A stretch of DNA of 64,000 bases from Roseinatronobacter monicus (GTDB lineage Bacteria > Pseudomonadota > Alphaproteobacteria > Rhodobacterales > Rhodobacteraceae), in contig NZ_VFPT01000004.1 in the NCBI RefSeq assembly GCF_006716865.1, positions 62,001 through 126,000 on the forward strand, written 5' to 3'. This document shows, piece after piece, positions 45,176 to 53,700 of this stretch. Position 1 is the first letter of the stretch, and every line of letters begins with the position of its first letter. The position numbers were made by a program, and so were the translations under genes. Under the pieces are notes generated by a model that saw only the letters and a list, made by a program, of their open reading frames with translations, had not been told where the DNA came from and made no database searches.

Positions 45176-46839
45176 GCAGCAATCCTCTTCAATTCAGTTG
45201 CGGCCTTCCAATGCCAAGGCAGCAATTCATGCACGCGCGATACCGGCATATCCGGCAGGCGGGCGAGGACATCGGCAAGCCATGCCTGCGGGTCGATGTC
45301 ATTCATCTTTGCCGTGACGATAAGGGTATACATGAAGGCCGCCCTGTCGCCACCACGTTCCGACCCTGCAAAAAGCCACGACTTTCTGCCCAATGCGATG
45401 CCTCTGAGAGCGCGCTCGGCGGCATTGTTCGTCATGCACAGGCGCCCATCATCAAGGAATGCAGTAAAGGCGTCCCAGCGACCCGTCCCATTAAGCATGT
45501 AGTTGATCGCCTTGGCGACAGGGTTGTGCTTTGACATCCGGGCCCGCTCGGCCTGCATCCAGTCACGCAGATCGTCGACCAGCGGCGCGACCCGATGCTG
45601 GCGGACTTCGTGGCGCTCTGCGGCGGACAGGCCGGTGATTTCACGCTCGACGGCAAAGATCGCATCGATCCGCATCACAGCGTCCAGCGCGATGGGAGAT
45701 ATCTCCTCTGCTACCTTCTTGCCCTTGCGGGCTGTGGCCTTGATATCTGCCAGCTCGAAGAACTTGCGTCTGGCATGGCTCCAGCACAGTGCTGCGCGCA
45801 CCGGACCCGGGCTTCGATCTGCCAGATAGAGATCATTGTAACCGCCATAGACGTCCGATTGCAGCACACCATGCCACCCGGCCAGGTGCTTATTGGGATG
45901 GATCATCTGACGATCAGGCGAGAACTTGAAGAAAGCAGCAGGCGGCGCGCCCCCATGCCACGGCCGGTCATCGCGCACATAGGTCCACAGCCGCGCGGTC
46001 TTTGTGCCCCCGCGCGCCCAAAGTGGCACGGTCGTGTCATCACCATGCAGACGGCTCCCATCCAGCACATGGCTTTCGATCAGCGCATGGATGGGAGCCA
46101 GTGCCACACAGGCATGACCGATCAGATCAGCCAGAGTGGACAGGCTGAGATCAATGCCTTCTCGCGCAATGCGCTCGGATTGCCGATTGAGGGGTTGGTG
46201 CTGTCCATATTTGTCGAAGGCGATCATGGCGATCAACTGTGGCCCGGCCCAACCGCGCGGAATGGCATGGAACGGGACTGGCGGTTGGCTGATCTTCTCG
46301 CAGGCCCGGCAGGTGAACTTCTCCCGAACCGTCTGGATCACCTTCCACTGGCGGGGGATCACTTCCAGCGTCTCGGTGACATCCTCGCCCATCTTCACGA
46401 TCCGGTCCGAGCCACAGCAGGTGCAACTGGTCGGCGCCTCAACCACCACACGTTCGCGCGGCAGGTGGTCGGGAAAGGGTTTGCGCACGGGCTTGCGCCG
46501 CGTGAAGGCGCGCACGGTGCTGGTCTTGTCCTGCGCTTCGGCCTGTTCAGCCGCCAGCGCATCTTCGGTGGCCGCGGCTTCCAATTCCTCAAGCTGCAAT
46601 TCCAGCTGATCGATCAGTCGCGCGCGGCGCTCGGAGGAGATACCGTATTTGTCGCGCCGCAGTTTGGCGATCTCCAGCTTCAATTCCTGGATCATCGCTT
46701 CCGTGCAGGAGGCAAGGGCGCGGGCCCGGGCCAATTCAGCTTCCGCAGCTTGCGCACGGGCTTGTGCAGCCTCGGCCGAGGCTGTTTGCGCAGCAAGTGC
46801 GGCGCGCAATTCAGCGATTTGCAGGGCGGTATCTGACAT
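45172..46839 (-). CDS. tnpC: IS66 TnpC transposase of element 2
   Basis: 555 residues, intact. N-terminal coiled coil (AQTASAEAAQARAQAAEAEL), zinc ribbon CTCCGSDRIV...CRACEKI, DDE core with LHGDDTTVPLW (Asp), LQSDVYGGYNDLY (Asp), and CMTNNAAERALRGIALG (Glu), then the conserved LLPWHWK tail. Distinct subgroup from TnpC of element 1. Confidence 0.95.
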   Translation of the reverse strand: MSDTALQIAELRAALAAQTASAEAAQARAQAAEAELARARALASCTEAMIQELKLEIAKLRRDKYGISSERRARLIDQLELQLEELEAAATEDALAAEQAEAQDKTSTVRAFTRRKPVRKPFPDHLPRERVVVEAPTSCTCCGSDRIVKMGEDVTETLEVIPRQWKVIQTVREKFTCRACEKISQPPVPFHAIPRGWAGPQLIAMIAFDKYGQHQPLNRQSERIAREGIDLSLSTLADLIGHACVALAPIHALIESHVLDGSRLHGDDTTVPLWARGGTKTARLWTYVRDDRPWHGGAPPAAFFKFSPDRQMIHPNKHLAGWHGVLQSDVYGGYNDLYLADRSPGPVRAALCWSHARRKFFELADIKATARKGKKVAEEISPIALDAVMRIDAIFAVEREITGLSAAERHEVRQHRVAPLVDDLRDWMQAERARMSKHNPVAKAINYMLNGTGRWDAFTAFLDDGRLCMTNNAAERALRGIALGRKSWLFAGSERGGDRAAFMYTLIVTAKMNDIDPQAWLADVLARLPDMPVSRVHELLPWHWKAATELKRIAA

Positions 46840-46898
46840 GGCAAATCTTTACCATAGACGCCAAGAAAGGCCAATAAAAACAGGCGTTTCATCGCAGA

Positions 46899-47438
46899 TT
46901 ATCCAGCCGTTTTGGGCCTCTGCGTCCAGCGTGGATTTCTCCAGTCTATGCCCTCCAGAAGATAACCAAGCTGGGCTGATGATATCGCCACCGCGGTTCC
47001 GTCCTGGCTCACAGGCCAGATGAACTTACCTGCCTCGAGGCGTTTCACATACAGCGACATACCGACGCCATCATGCCACAAAAGTTTCACCAGATCACCT
47101 TTGCGGCCCCGGAAGCAGAAGATTTCTCCACCATGTGTCACGGGCGGTTGCGACGGAGGCACAGGGGGCAGACCTTCAGAAGATGGCCCATCCTCCTGGG
47201 GAACAAGGCGCATGAAGTGCGCGGCGCATCCAAGCATCCCATACTTGTGCCGATAGCGCCAATCGTAGAGCATCGACCGCGAGATATCATGGCGCCGCGC
47301 TACCTCGGCCAATGTCACGCCGTCGCAATGGCTTTCCTCAACGATCCGGATCTTCTCATCATCCGTCCAACGGCGGCGACGGCCAGTGTCAGAAACCGAC
47401 AAAACTTGAATGCGGGGGGTGTTATCGTGTGCGTCCAT
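46899..47438 (-). CDS. Fused IS66 TnpA-TnpB with internal deletion
   Basis: 179 residues from ATG 47438. Residues 1-90 are TnpA-like (GRRRRWTDDEKIRIVEESHC; LAEVARRHDISRSMLYDWRY). After PPVTHGGE the chain passes directly into the middle of TnpB: FCFRGRKGDLVKLLWHDGVG and MSLYVKRLEAGKFIWP, ending WTQRPKTAG. The end of TnpA and the start of TnpB (the VRVWLA...TDMR block) are missing without loss of frame, so a deletion of about 200-250 bp fused the two genes. tnpC follows after 59 bp. Whether the fusion works is unknown. Confidence 0.85.
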   Translation of the reverse strand: MDAHDNTPRIQVLSVSDTGRRRRWTDDEKIRIVEESHCDGVTLAEVARRHDISRSMLYDWRYRHKYGMLGCAAHFMRLVPQEDGPSSEGLPPVPPSQPPVTHGGEIFCFRGRKGDLVKLLWHDGVGMSLYVKRLEAGKFIWPVSQDGTAVAISSAQLGYLLEGIDWRNPRWTQRPKTAG

Positions 47439-47730
47439 AAGGACACTCGATAATCGATCAAACATTGACCAAGCCAGACGGCCCTCGGCGAATGCTTACC
47501 GTCAGTTCGCAACTCAAACCGATTTTCATGTAAAAAGCTTTGGCGCGCACCAGATCCGGTGCTTACCACCCGCCGCACACGCGCGATTCCTTAAGTATTG
47601 CCCGGAAATACGGAATGTTTTGGCATGGCAAAATGAAACCAGTTCTTGACGTTTCGTCGAATGCCGACGCGTGATGGAATGCGCACGTTGCCGGACAACT
47701 CGGTCTACGATCAAAATTGCGCGCCCAACA

Positions 47731-48924
47731 TCAGAGATTGGAGCTTGGTGTCCCGAGTTCTCGCCAAGTCATAGCTGTTCTCTCGATCAGAAATCTGTTC
47801 GCTTCAGTCAGCGCTGCCTTGCTTAGGTTTTCATATTCTTCCTTATCGGACAATATATCGCGTATCTCTTTTTCCCAGTCGTCTATAGGGCCCTTGGGAA
47901 CCCGCGAGGTGTAGCTGCCGGTAACCTTGTCTGACGCCAAGACAGAATCAAAGCGAAGAGTCCGCCCGCCAAGTCCGATCTGCTCCTTGATCCCGCCGAC
48001 ATCATATCCGAGACACGGAACGCCCAAGGCCATAGCCTCAGAAATTACTTTACCCGCAGCTTCGTTCACCAACGATGGCATAACCAAAAGCGCGGAACGC
48101 CTAAGCAACTTTCGAATATCGCTTTGCCAAGGAGCCCAGAGCAGGTTCTCAAAGTGATCCACTTTAATGCCACTCTTTCTCCAGAAGCTTCTCTTACCGC
48201 GACTCTCAATACATAGGAACAGTCGATTCTCGTTTTTGAACCTTTGCGACATGGCCATAAAAATGTGGCCGCCCTTGTCGGGCGTAGGGTTTACCAAGGT
48301 AACAAACCCATAATTTTGCCGTGTCGTATAGTCTATGTCACCAAAACTTACCGGCGTGAATGGCAGAGAAGTGTTTATTTTAACACAAAGCTTACCAAAC
48401 ATTCTCTGATAATGATCACCAATAAATTTTGATGGGACCACCAGATGGTCAGATATTTCGATCAGAGGTTTGTGAGACTCAACAAGGGCCGCACTCCCGA
48501 GGTAGAAAGCAATCTTCGCCCCAATCGCATACGCTGTTTCCAGGATCGGCATCATCTCTTTAGAACCAAAAAAGATAACAAGATCTGGCTTCTCCTGATC
48601 CAAGTAAGCCTTGGTCAACTTGATATAGTTCCGAAGGTCATCAGAGGTCAGATTTCTGGTATCTTTACTTACTCCAACATACAGGTGATGCGAGATACCT
48701 TTACTGATATACTTGAAAACTTGCCCAGGCAAAACTTTCTGGCTTGAGCCTTTTCTAATTTCTTCGTCATGAGTATAGTTCTCACCTACATCGTAACAGT
48801 TTATGCAGTAGCTTGAACAAGTATCACCGTTCGCCGCTAAAAACTCCATTACTGTCTTTAACTCCAGCGCCGCACCGCTATCTCGATCTATGAGAGACTT
48901 GAACGACAAAAAAACTATTTTCAT
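47731..48924 (-). CDS. GT4-type glycosyltransferase
   Basis: 397 residues. The N-terminal Rossmann domain begins MKIVFLSFKSLIDRDSGAAL; the C-terminal half has the GT-B/GT4 donor site: NPTPDKGGHIF, LVMPSLVNEAAGKVISEAMA (E-x7-E motif) and LGVPCLGYDVGGIKEQI. Cytoplasmic, no membrane helix. It transfers a sugar from a nucleotide sugar to an unknown acceptor. Last gene of a minus-strand run, overlapping the sulfotransferase-like gene by 4 bp. By position its acceptor may be the adhesin upstream or a surface glycan. GC content is lower than in the IS region. The 230 bp between it and IS66-2 (47500-47730) show no gene. Confidence 0.85.
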   Translation of the reverse strand: MKIVFLSFKSLIDRDSGAALELKTVMEFLAANGDTCSSYCINCYDVGENYTHDEEIRKGSSQKVLPGQVFKYISKGISHHLYVGVSKDTRNLTSDDLRNYIKLTKAYLDQEKPDLVIFFGSKEMMPILETAYAIGAKIAFYLGSAALVESHKPLIEISDHLVVPSKFIGDHYQRMFGKLCVKINTSLPFTPVSFGDIDYTTRQNYGFVTLVNPTPDKGGHIFMAMSQRFKNENRLFLCIESRGKRSFWRKSGIKVDHFENLLWAPWQSDIRKLLRRSALLVMPSLVNEAAGKVISEAMALGVPCLGYDVGGIKEQIGLGGRTLRFDSVLASDKVTGSYTSRVPKGPIDDWEKEIRDILSDKEEYENLSKAALTEANRFLIERTAMTWRELGTPSSNL

Positions 48925-49553
48925 TTCAGCCAGCTTTCAGCGGCGTGGCACTGCGCGTGCGTTCCTGAAATCCCGAGCGCTTTAAGAATCGTTCTGCGGC
49001 GCGGTAAGGATGTTGTGAAATCTCTGAATGATACTGTACTGTAAGAAGCTTCTATCTCAATCAAGCTTGAAAAAATTGTCGAGTAAAGTTTCTGCGCGCC
49101 CGCTGCCCCATAGCTAGGGTACCACTTCCGTCGCTTGCGCGTCTCCTCGATTTTAATGAAGGGTCGTGTCACAACCAGAAAATCGGGGTTGCAAACGGCA
49201 TTTATCTCTTTGATCAGGTATGCTGACAGCGGGTGCTTGAGAACAATATGCGATGCTCCAGACGCCCTGGCTTCTATTGATCGTTCATTCAACCATGACC
49301 TCAACCAATTACAGAATGCTTCGCGATCTCCATGTTGCTTTAACGTCAATCCACCAATGACTTTTCGGAGCTCAATAGCGAAATCCACAGGCTCGTGACT
49401 ATTTGGAGTTCTTGGATCATTTGTCTGCACATGCGGTGGGCAACTGTATCCCCCTACTCGAGTAAGGTATCCTGTCACGGCGGTCGTCCCAGATGACCAT
49501 GCTCCTAGAACACAGACGACCGGAACAAGAGGCGCGTTATCCACCTCCGTCAT
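48921..49553 (-). CDS. Sulfotransferase-like P-loop protein
   Basis: 210 residues. VVCVLGAWSSGTTAVTGYLTRVGG has the PAPS 5'-phosphosulfate-binding pattern of sulfotransferases (GxxxSGTT), and SHIVLKHPLSAYL plus FLVVTRPFIKIEETRKRRKW resemble the 3'-phosphate loop and following helix. Shorter than most carbohydrate sulfotransferases (about 250-300). No signal peptide, so cytoplasmic. Overlaps both neighbours by 4 bp, which implies translational coupling with a membrane protein and a glycosyltransferase; a role in sulfating a glycan is inferred. Confidence 0.7.
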   Translation of the reverse strand: MTEVDNAPLVPVVCVLGAWSSGTTAVTGYLTRVGGYSCPPHVQTNDPRTPNSHEPVDFAIELRKVIGGLTLKQHGDREAFCNWLRSWLNERSIEARASGASHIVLKHPLSAYLIKEINAVCNPDFLVVTRPFIKIEETRKRRKWYPSYGAAGAQKLYSTIFSSLIEIEASYSTVSFRDFTTSLPRRRTILKALGISGTHAQCHAAESWLK

Positions 49554-50032
49554 TGGAAGCAGCTTTTCGCCGATACTTGAAAAGTTTCAACAACCCTGTC
49601 ATCGATCAAGTATTGATGTTCGAGAACCCCCCCGAGAGCCAGGAAACTGACACGCCGCGCGCCGCTACAAGACGAGGACACCACGAACGACCTGTCTGGA
49701 ATCAGGCTCACGTCACGGACGCTATATAAATTCGCCAGATGCAGGCCATTCCAGCGGATATCGTTCAAAATAAGCCCGTCTTCGATCTCGGTCGGTAGTC
49801 CCGAAACATCAAGTATTGTTTTTACATAGCTCGATAACGCTATCTGATCATCCGCTTTTCTCGACCAGAACACGCTCAGGAAAACTGCTTGCAGAAGAAT
49901 CAAAGCCAAGAGGCTGACTATAACGAGACGGTCCGACCGCAATAAGCCAAAAAAAGCGACAGCGGACATGACCGCGATAAGGATTGATAGAACAAAGAGA
50001 GTAGGGTTGCTGTTGAATAGTTCAATGAGCAC
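49550..50032 (-). CDS. Small membrane protein with extracytoplasmic domain
   Basis: 160 residues. Two N-terminal transmembrane helices at about 12-30 (FVLSILIAVMSAVAFFGLL) and 35-55 (LVIVSLLALILLQAVFLSVF), then a 100-residue polar domain with two Cys (SSSCSGARR and the C-terminal SAKSCFQ) that could pair outside the cytoplasm. No family recognised. It overlaps the sulfotransferase-like gene by 4 bp and follows the next gene by 15 bp, so it belongs to the same transcription unit. Confidence 0.65.
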   Translation of the reverse strand: MLIELFNSNPTLFVLSILIAVMSAVAFFGLLRSDRLVIVSLLALILLQAVFLSVFWSRKADDQIALSSYVKTILDVSGLPTEIEDGLILNDIRWNGLHLANLYSVRDVSLIPDRSFVVSSSCSGARRVSFLALGGVLEHQYLIDDRVVETFQVSAKSCFQ

Positions 50033-50047
50033 TTTGTGAGCCTATTT

Positions 50048-50638
50048 TTAGGGGCGTGTTAAAAGATAAAGAAGCTCTCCGTCAGGTGTCAGCCACGGTT
50101 GCGCTCCGCGTCTTTGATTTATTGCACGGATTGCGTTGGCTGTCTGGTTCCCGAATGCGCCATCAACCTGTAGCCCCGCGCCAAACCGATTGAGCGCTGT
50201 CTGCAATGCTGTACTGGCTTCGCTATAGAACTGCACCGATCGACCGTTGGGATCTTCCAATGTTGTTACAGCAGGAGAGTTTCTGACCCAGAAGGGGCGA
50301 AGGCGACCAATTGCCTCCAGCAAAGCTGTTTCGAATTTTACAGTATTGTTTTCGTCACAGATGAAGTTGACCATTGCCAACAATTCCCAAGTGTCACCAA
50401 TCGGAAAAACGTCTATGAGCGAATTGGAACGCGCGGCCGCAGTTGCGTAGGCTGCGGTCCATTGCAGGAAAGCAGTCTTCTCCAATTGCCGTTGTTCATG
50501 CCTGACGACGGGTTGAAACTCCTGACAGGTAAAGGCACCCGCATTTCTTATATTCACAGGTTGACCGGGTGTCTGTCCAATGGCTTGAACCGTGAAAAGC
50601 ACAAAAGTAGCTGCGGTTAGCGATAGTATTCGGATCAT
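50048..50638 (-). CDS. Exported protein with peptidoglycan-binding-like C-terminus
   Basis: 196 residues. Signal peptide MIRILSLTAATFVLFTVQAIG with likely cleavage after residue 21. The N-terminal mature part has two Cys (FTCQEFQP, NFICDEN) as in small helical periplasmic domains. The C-terminal 65 residues (ALQTALNRFGAGLQVDGAFG, then NQTANAIRAINQRRGAQPWL) match the PG_binding_1 pattern, in which a helical bundle binds cell-wall peptide. It lies 15 nt after the terminator hairpin behind the adhesin gene. Its role could be anchoring or helping the adhesin through the wall; this is inference. Confidence 0.75.
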   Translation of the reverse strand: MIRILSLTAATFVLFTVQAIGQTPGQPVNIRNAGAFTCQEFQPVVRHEQRQLEKTAFLQWTAAYATAAARSNSLIDVFPIGDTWELLAMVNFICDENNTVKFETALLEAIGRLRPFWVRNSPAVTTLEDPNGRSVQFYSEASTALQTALNRFGAGLQVDGAFGNQTANAIRAINQRRGAQPWLTPDGELLYLLTRP

Positions 50639-50652
50639 GTATCACCCAAGAA

Positions 50653-50679
50653 AATGTCGGCTGCACCGCAGCCGACATT
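50653..50679 (-). terminator. Intrinsic terminator after the adhesin gene
   Basis: A 12-bp perfect stem AATGTCGGCTGC / GCAGCCGACATT with a 3-base loop; on the minus strand it is followed by TTTTCTT. It sits 21 bp after the adhesin stop and only 14 bp before the start codon of the next gene, leaving no room for a promoter between them. The four downstream genes therefore probably rely on read-through, so the hairpin would set their level below that of the adhesin. Confidence 0.85.
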
Positions 50680-50700
50680 CTTTAACATAAGCGGGTTTGA

Positions 50701-53700
50701 TTACCAAGACCAACCCATACCAACCGCAGCCCCAAGTCCACCTGTTCCGGAGTATTGAAGGGCACCATTCAGCAAGAAGTCATCGCCAATCCGCGCGCTA
50801 CCACCCAATGCAAATGCGGCCTGGCCATTATAGGCACCAACAGCCATCCCGAATGAGTAGTTGTCGTTGCGCTGGAGCTGTGGAAGCTGTGTCATTGCCA
50901 TCGTACCTGCAATGGCACTGCTCAGCTTCCCTTCCAAGGCCCCCAATTGACGAACGTTCACAGCGTCGAAGTCATCAACACCATCCGCGACGCCGGACAG
51001 TCTGACTGGCGCGCCGCCAGCACCCGAGAAGTTCACACCACCATTGGTCAGCGACATATTGGTCGTCCCACCAGTCACGACGGTCTCGGTTGTACCTGTA
51101 ACTGTTGTGGTTCCCCCCTGTGATACCATCCCAGAGCCGTTTTGCTGAAGCTCCACACGTGTCGATGTGACTTCAAGCATAGAAGCGTTTCCGGCACCGT
51201 CATCAACAACAAGGTTCATTCCAGTTCCGTTGACGTTCAGCAAGGTTTCGCCAACTTCAACTGTCAGCCTGTTGGTAATGTCAACTGTCCCTTGGAAAAC
51301 ACTGTTCCCAGATACTCCAAGATTGCTCTGCAGCGTCGTGTCGCCCGCAACATTCAGCGTGTCGTTCAGCTGCGTCGCGCCATCAACTTCCAGCGCGCCA
51401 GAGACATCAACATTGTCCTGGAACGTTGCAACACCGCTCACATTCAGCGTGTCGTTCAGCTCCGTCGCGCCTTCAACTGTCAGCGTGTCGTTCAGCTGCG
51501 TCGCGCCGGAGACAGCCAGATTGCCCGAGACATTCACGTCATCCTCGAAAGTCGCAACACCCGCCACATCCAGATCACCGTTCAGCGCGGTATCGCCGGA
51601 GACAGCCAGATTGCCCGAGACATTCACGTCATCCTCGAAAGTCGCAACACCCGCCACATCCAGATCACCGTTCAGCGCGGTATCGCCGGAGACAGCCAGA
51701 TTGCCCGAGACATTCACGTCATCCTCGAAAGTCGCAACACCCGCCACATCCAGATCACCGTTCAGCGCGGTATCGCCGGAGACAGCCAGATTGCCCGAGA
51801 CATTCACGTCATCCTCGAAAGTCGCAACACCCGCCACATCCAGATCACCGTTCAGCGCGGTATCGCCGGAGACAGCCAGATTGCCCGAGACATTCACGTC
51901 ATCCTCGAAAGTCGCAACACCCGCCACATCCAGATCACCGTTCAGCGCGGTATCGCCGGAGACAGCCAGATTGCCCGAGACATTCACGTCATCCTCGAAA
52001 GTCGCAACACCCGCCACATCCAGATCACCGTTCAGCGCGGTATCGCCGGAGACAGCCAGATTGCCCGAGACATTCACGTCATCCTCGAAAGTCGCAACAC
52101 CCGCCACATCCAGATCACCATTCAGCGCGGTATCGCCGGAGACAGCCAGGTTGCCCGAGACATTCACGTCATCCTCGAAAGTCGCAACACCCGCCACATC
52201 CAGATCACCGTTCAGCGCGGTATCGCCGGAGACAGCCAGATTGCCCGAGACATTCACGTCATCCTCGAAAGTCGCAACACCCGCCACATCCAGATCACCA
52301 TTCAGCGCGGTATCGCCGGAGACAGCCAGGTTGCCCGAGACATTCACGTCATCCTCGAAAGTCGCAACACCCGCCACATCCAGATCGCCATTCAGCGCGG
52401 TATCGCCGGAGACAGCCAGATTGCCCGAGACATTCACGTCATCCTCGAAAGTCGCAACACCCGCCACATCCAGATCACCGTTCAGCGCGGTATCGCCGGA
52501 GACAGCCAGATTGCCCGAGACATTCACGTCATCCTCGAAAGTCGCAACACCCGCCACATCCAGATCACCGTTCAGCGCGGTATCGCCGGAGACAGCCAGA
52601 TTGCCCGAGACATTCACGTCATCCTCGAAAGTCGCAACACCCGCCACATCCAGATCACCGTTCAGCGCGGTATCGCCGGAGACAGCCAGATTGCCCGAGA
52701 CATTCACGTCATCCTCGAAAGTCGCAACACCCGCCACATCCAGATCACCGTTCAGCGCGGTATCGCCGGAGACAGCCAGGTTGCCCGAGACATTCACGTC
52801 ATCCTCGAAAGTCGCAACACCCGCCACATCCAGATCACCGTTCAGCGCGGTATCGCCGGAGACAGCCAGATTGCCCGAGACATTCACGTCATCCTCGAAA
52901 GTCGCAACACCCGCCACATCCAGATCGCCATTCAGCGCGGTATCGCCGGAGACAGCCAGATTGCCCGAGACATTCACGTCATCCTCGAAAGTCGCAACAC
53001 CCGCCACATCCAGATCACCATTCAGCGCGGTATCGCCGGAGACAGCCAGATTGCCCGAGACATTCACGTCATCCTCGAAAGTCGCAACACCCGCCACATC
53101 CAGATCACCGTTCAGCGCGGTATCGCCGGAGACAGCCAGATTGCCCGAGACATTCACGTCATCCTCGAAAGTCGCAACACCCGCCACATCCAGATCACCG
53201 TTCAGCGCGGTATCGCCGGAGACAGCCAGATTGCCCGAGACATTCACGTCATCCTCGAAAGTCGCAACACCCGCCACATCCAGATCACCGTTCAGCGCGG
53301 TATCGCCGGAGACAGCCAGATTGCCCGAGACATTCACGTCATCCTCGAAAGTCGCAACACCCGCCACATCCAGATCACCGTTCAGCGCGGTATCGCCGGA
53401 GACAGCCAGGTTGCCCGAGACATTCACGTCATCCTCGAAAGTCGCAACACCCGCCACATCCAGATCACCGTTCAGCGCGGTATCGCCGGAGACAGCCAGA
53501 TTGCCCGAGACATTCACGTCATCCTCGAAAGTCGCAACACCCGCCGCATCCAGATCGCCATTCAGCGCGGTATCGCCGGAGACAGCCAGGTTGCCCGAGA
53601 CATTCACGTCATCCTCGAAAGTCGCAACACCCGCCACATCCAGATCACCGTTCAGCGCGGTATCGCCGGAGACAGCCAGATTGCCCGAGACATTCACGTC

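Larger units (their letters stand above)
44428..47499 (-). mobile_element. IS66-family element 2 (left end unresolved)
   Basis: Right tip, read leftward from 47499, is GTAAGCATTCGCCGAGG. The left end near 44428-44452 (CGCTTTCCGCCTGCGCTCTGG) aligns with it only roughly and lacks its GTA, which could lie on the other side of IS630-2 (GTA at 38583-38585). No 8-bp duplication was found. Carries a tnpA-tnpB fusion, tnpC and a pRiA4b ORF-3 gene. Confidence 0.75.

Noticed and set aside
45595..46836. 413-residue plus-strand frame opposite IS66 tnpC
   Set aside because: Shadow of the transposase; no ribosome site or motif.
38575..47499. IS66-2 as outermost layer of a five-level nest
   Set aside because: The GTA tip fits loosely, but 8 bp outside (AAAGCTGT and CGTCAGTT) do not match, so it is kept only as a possibility.
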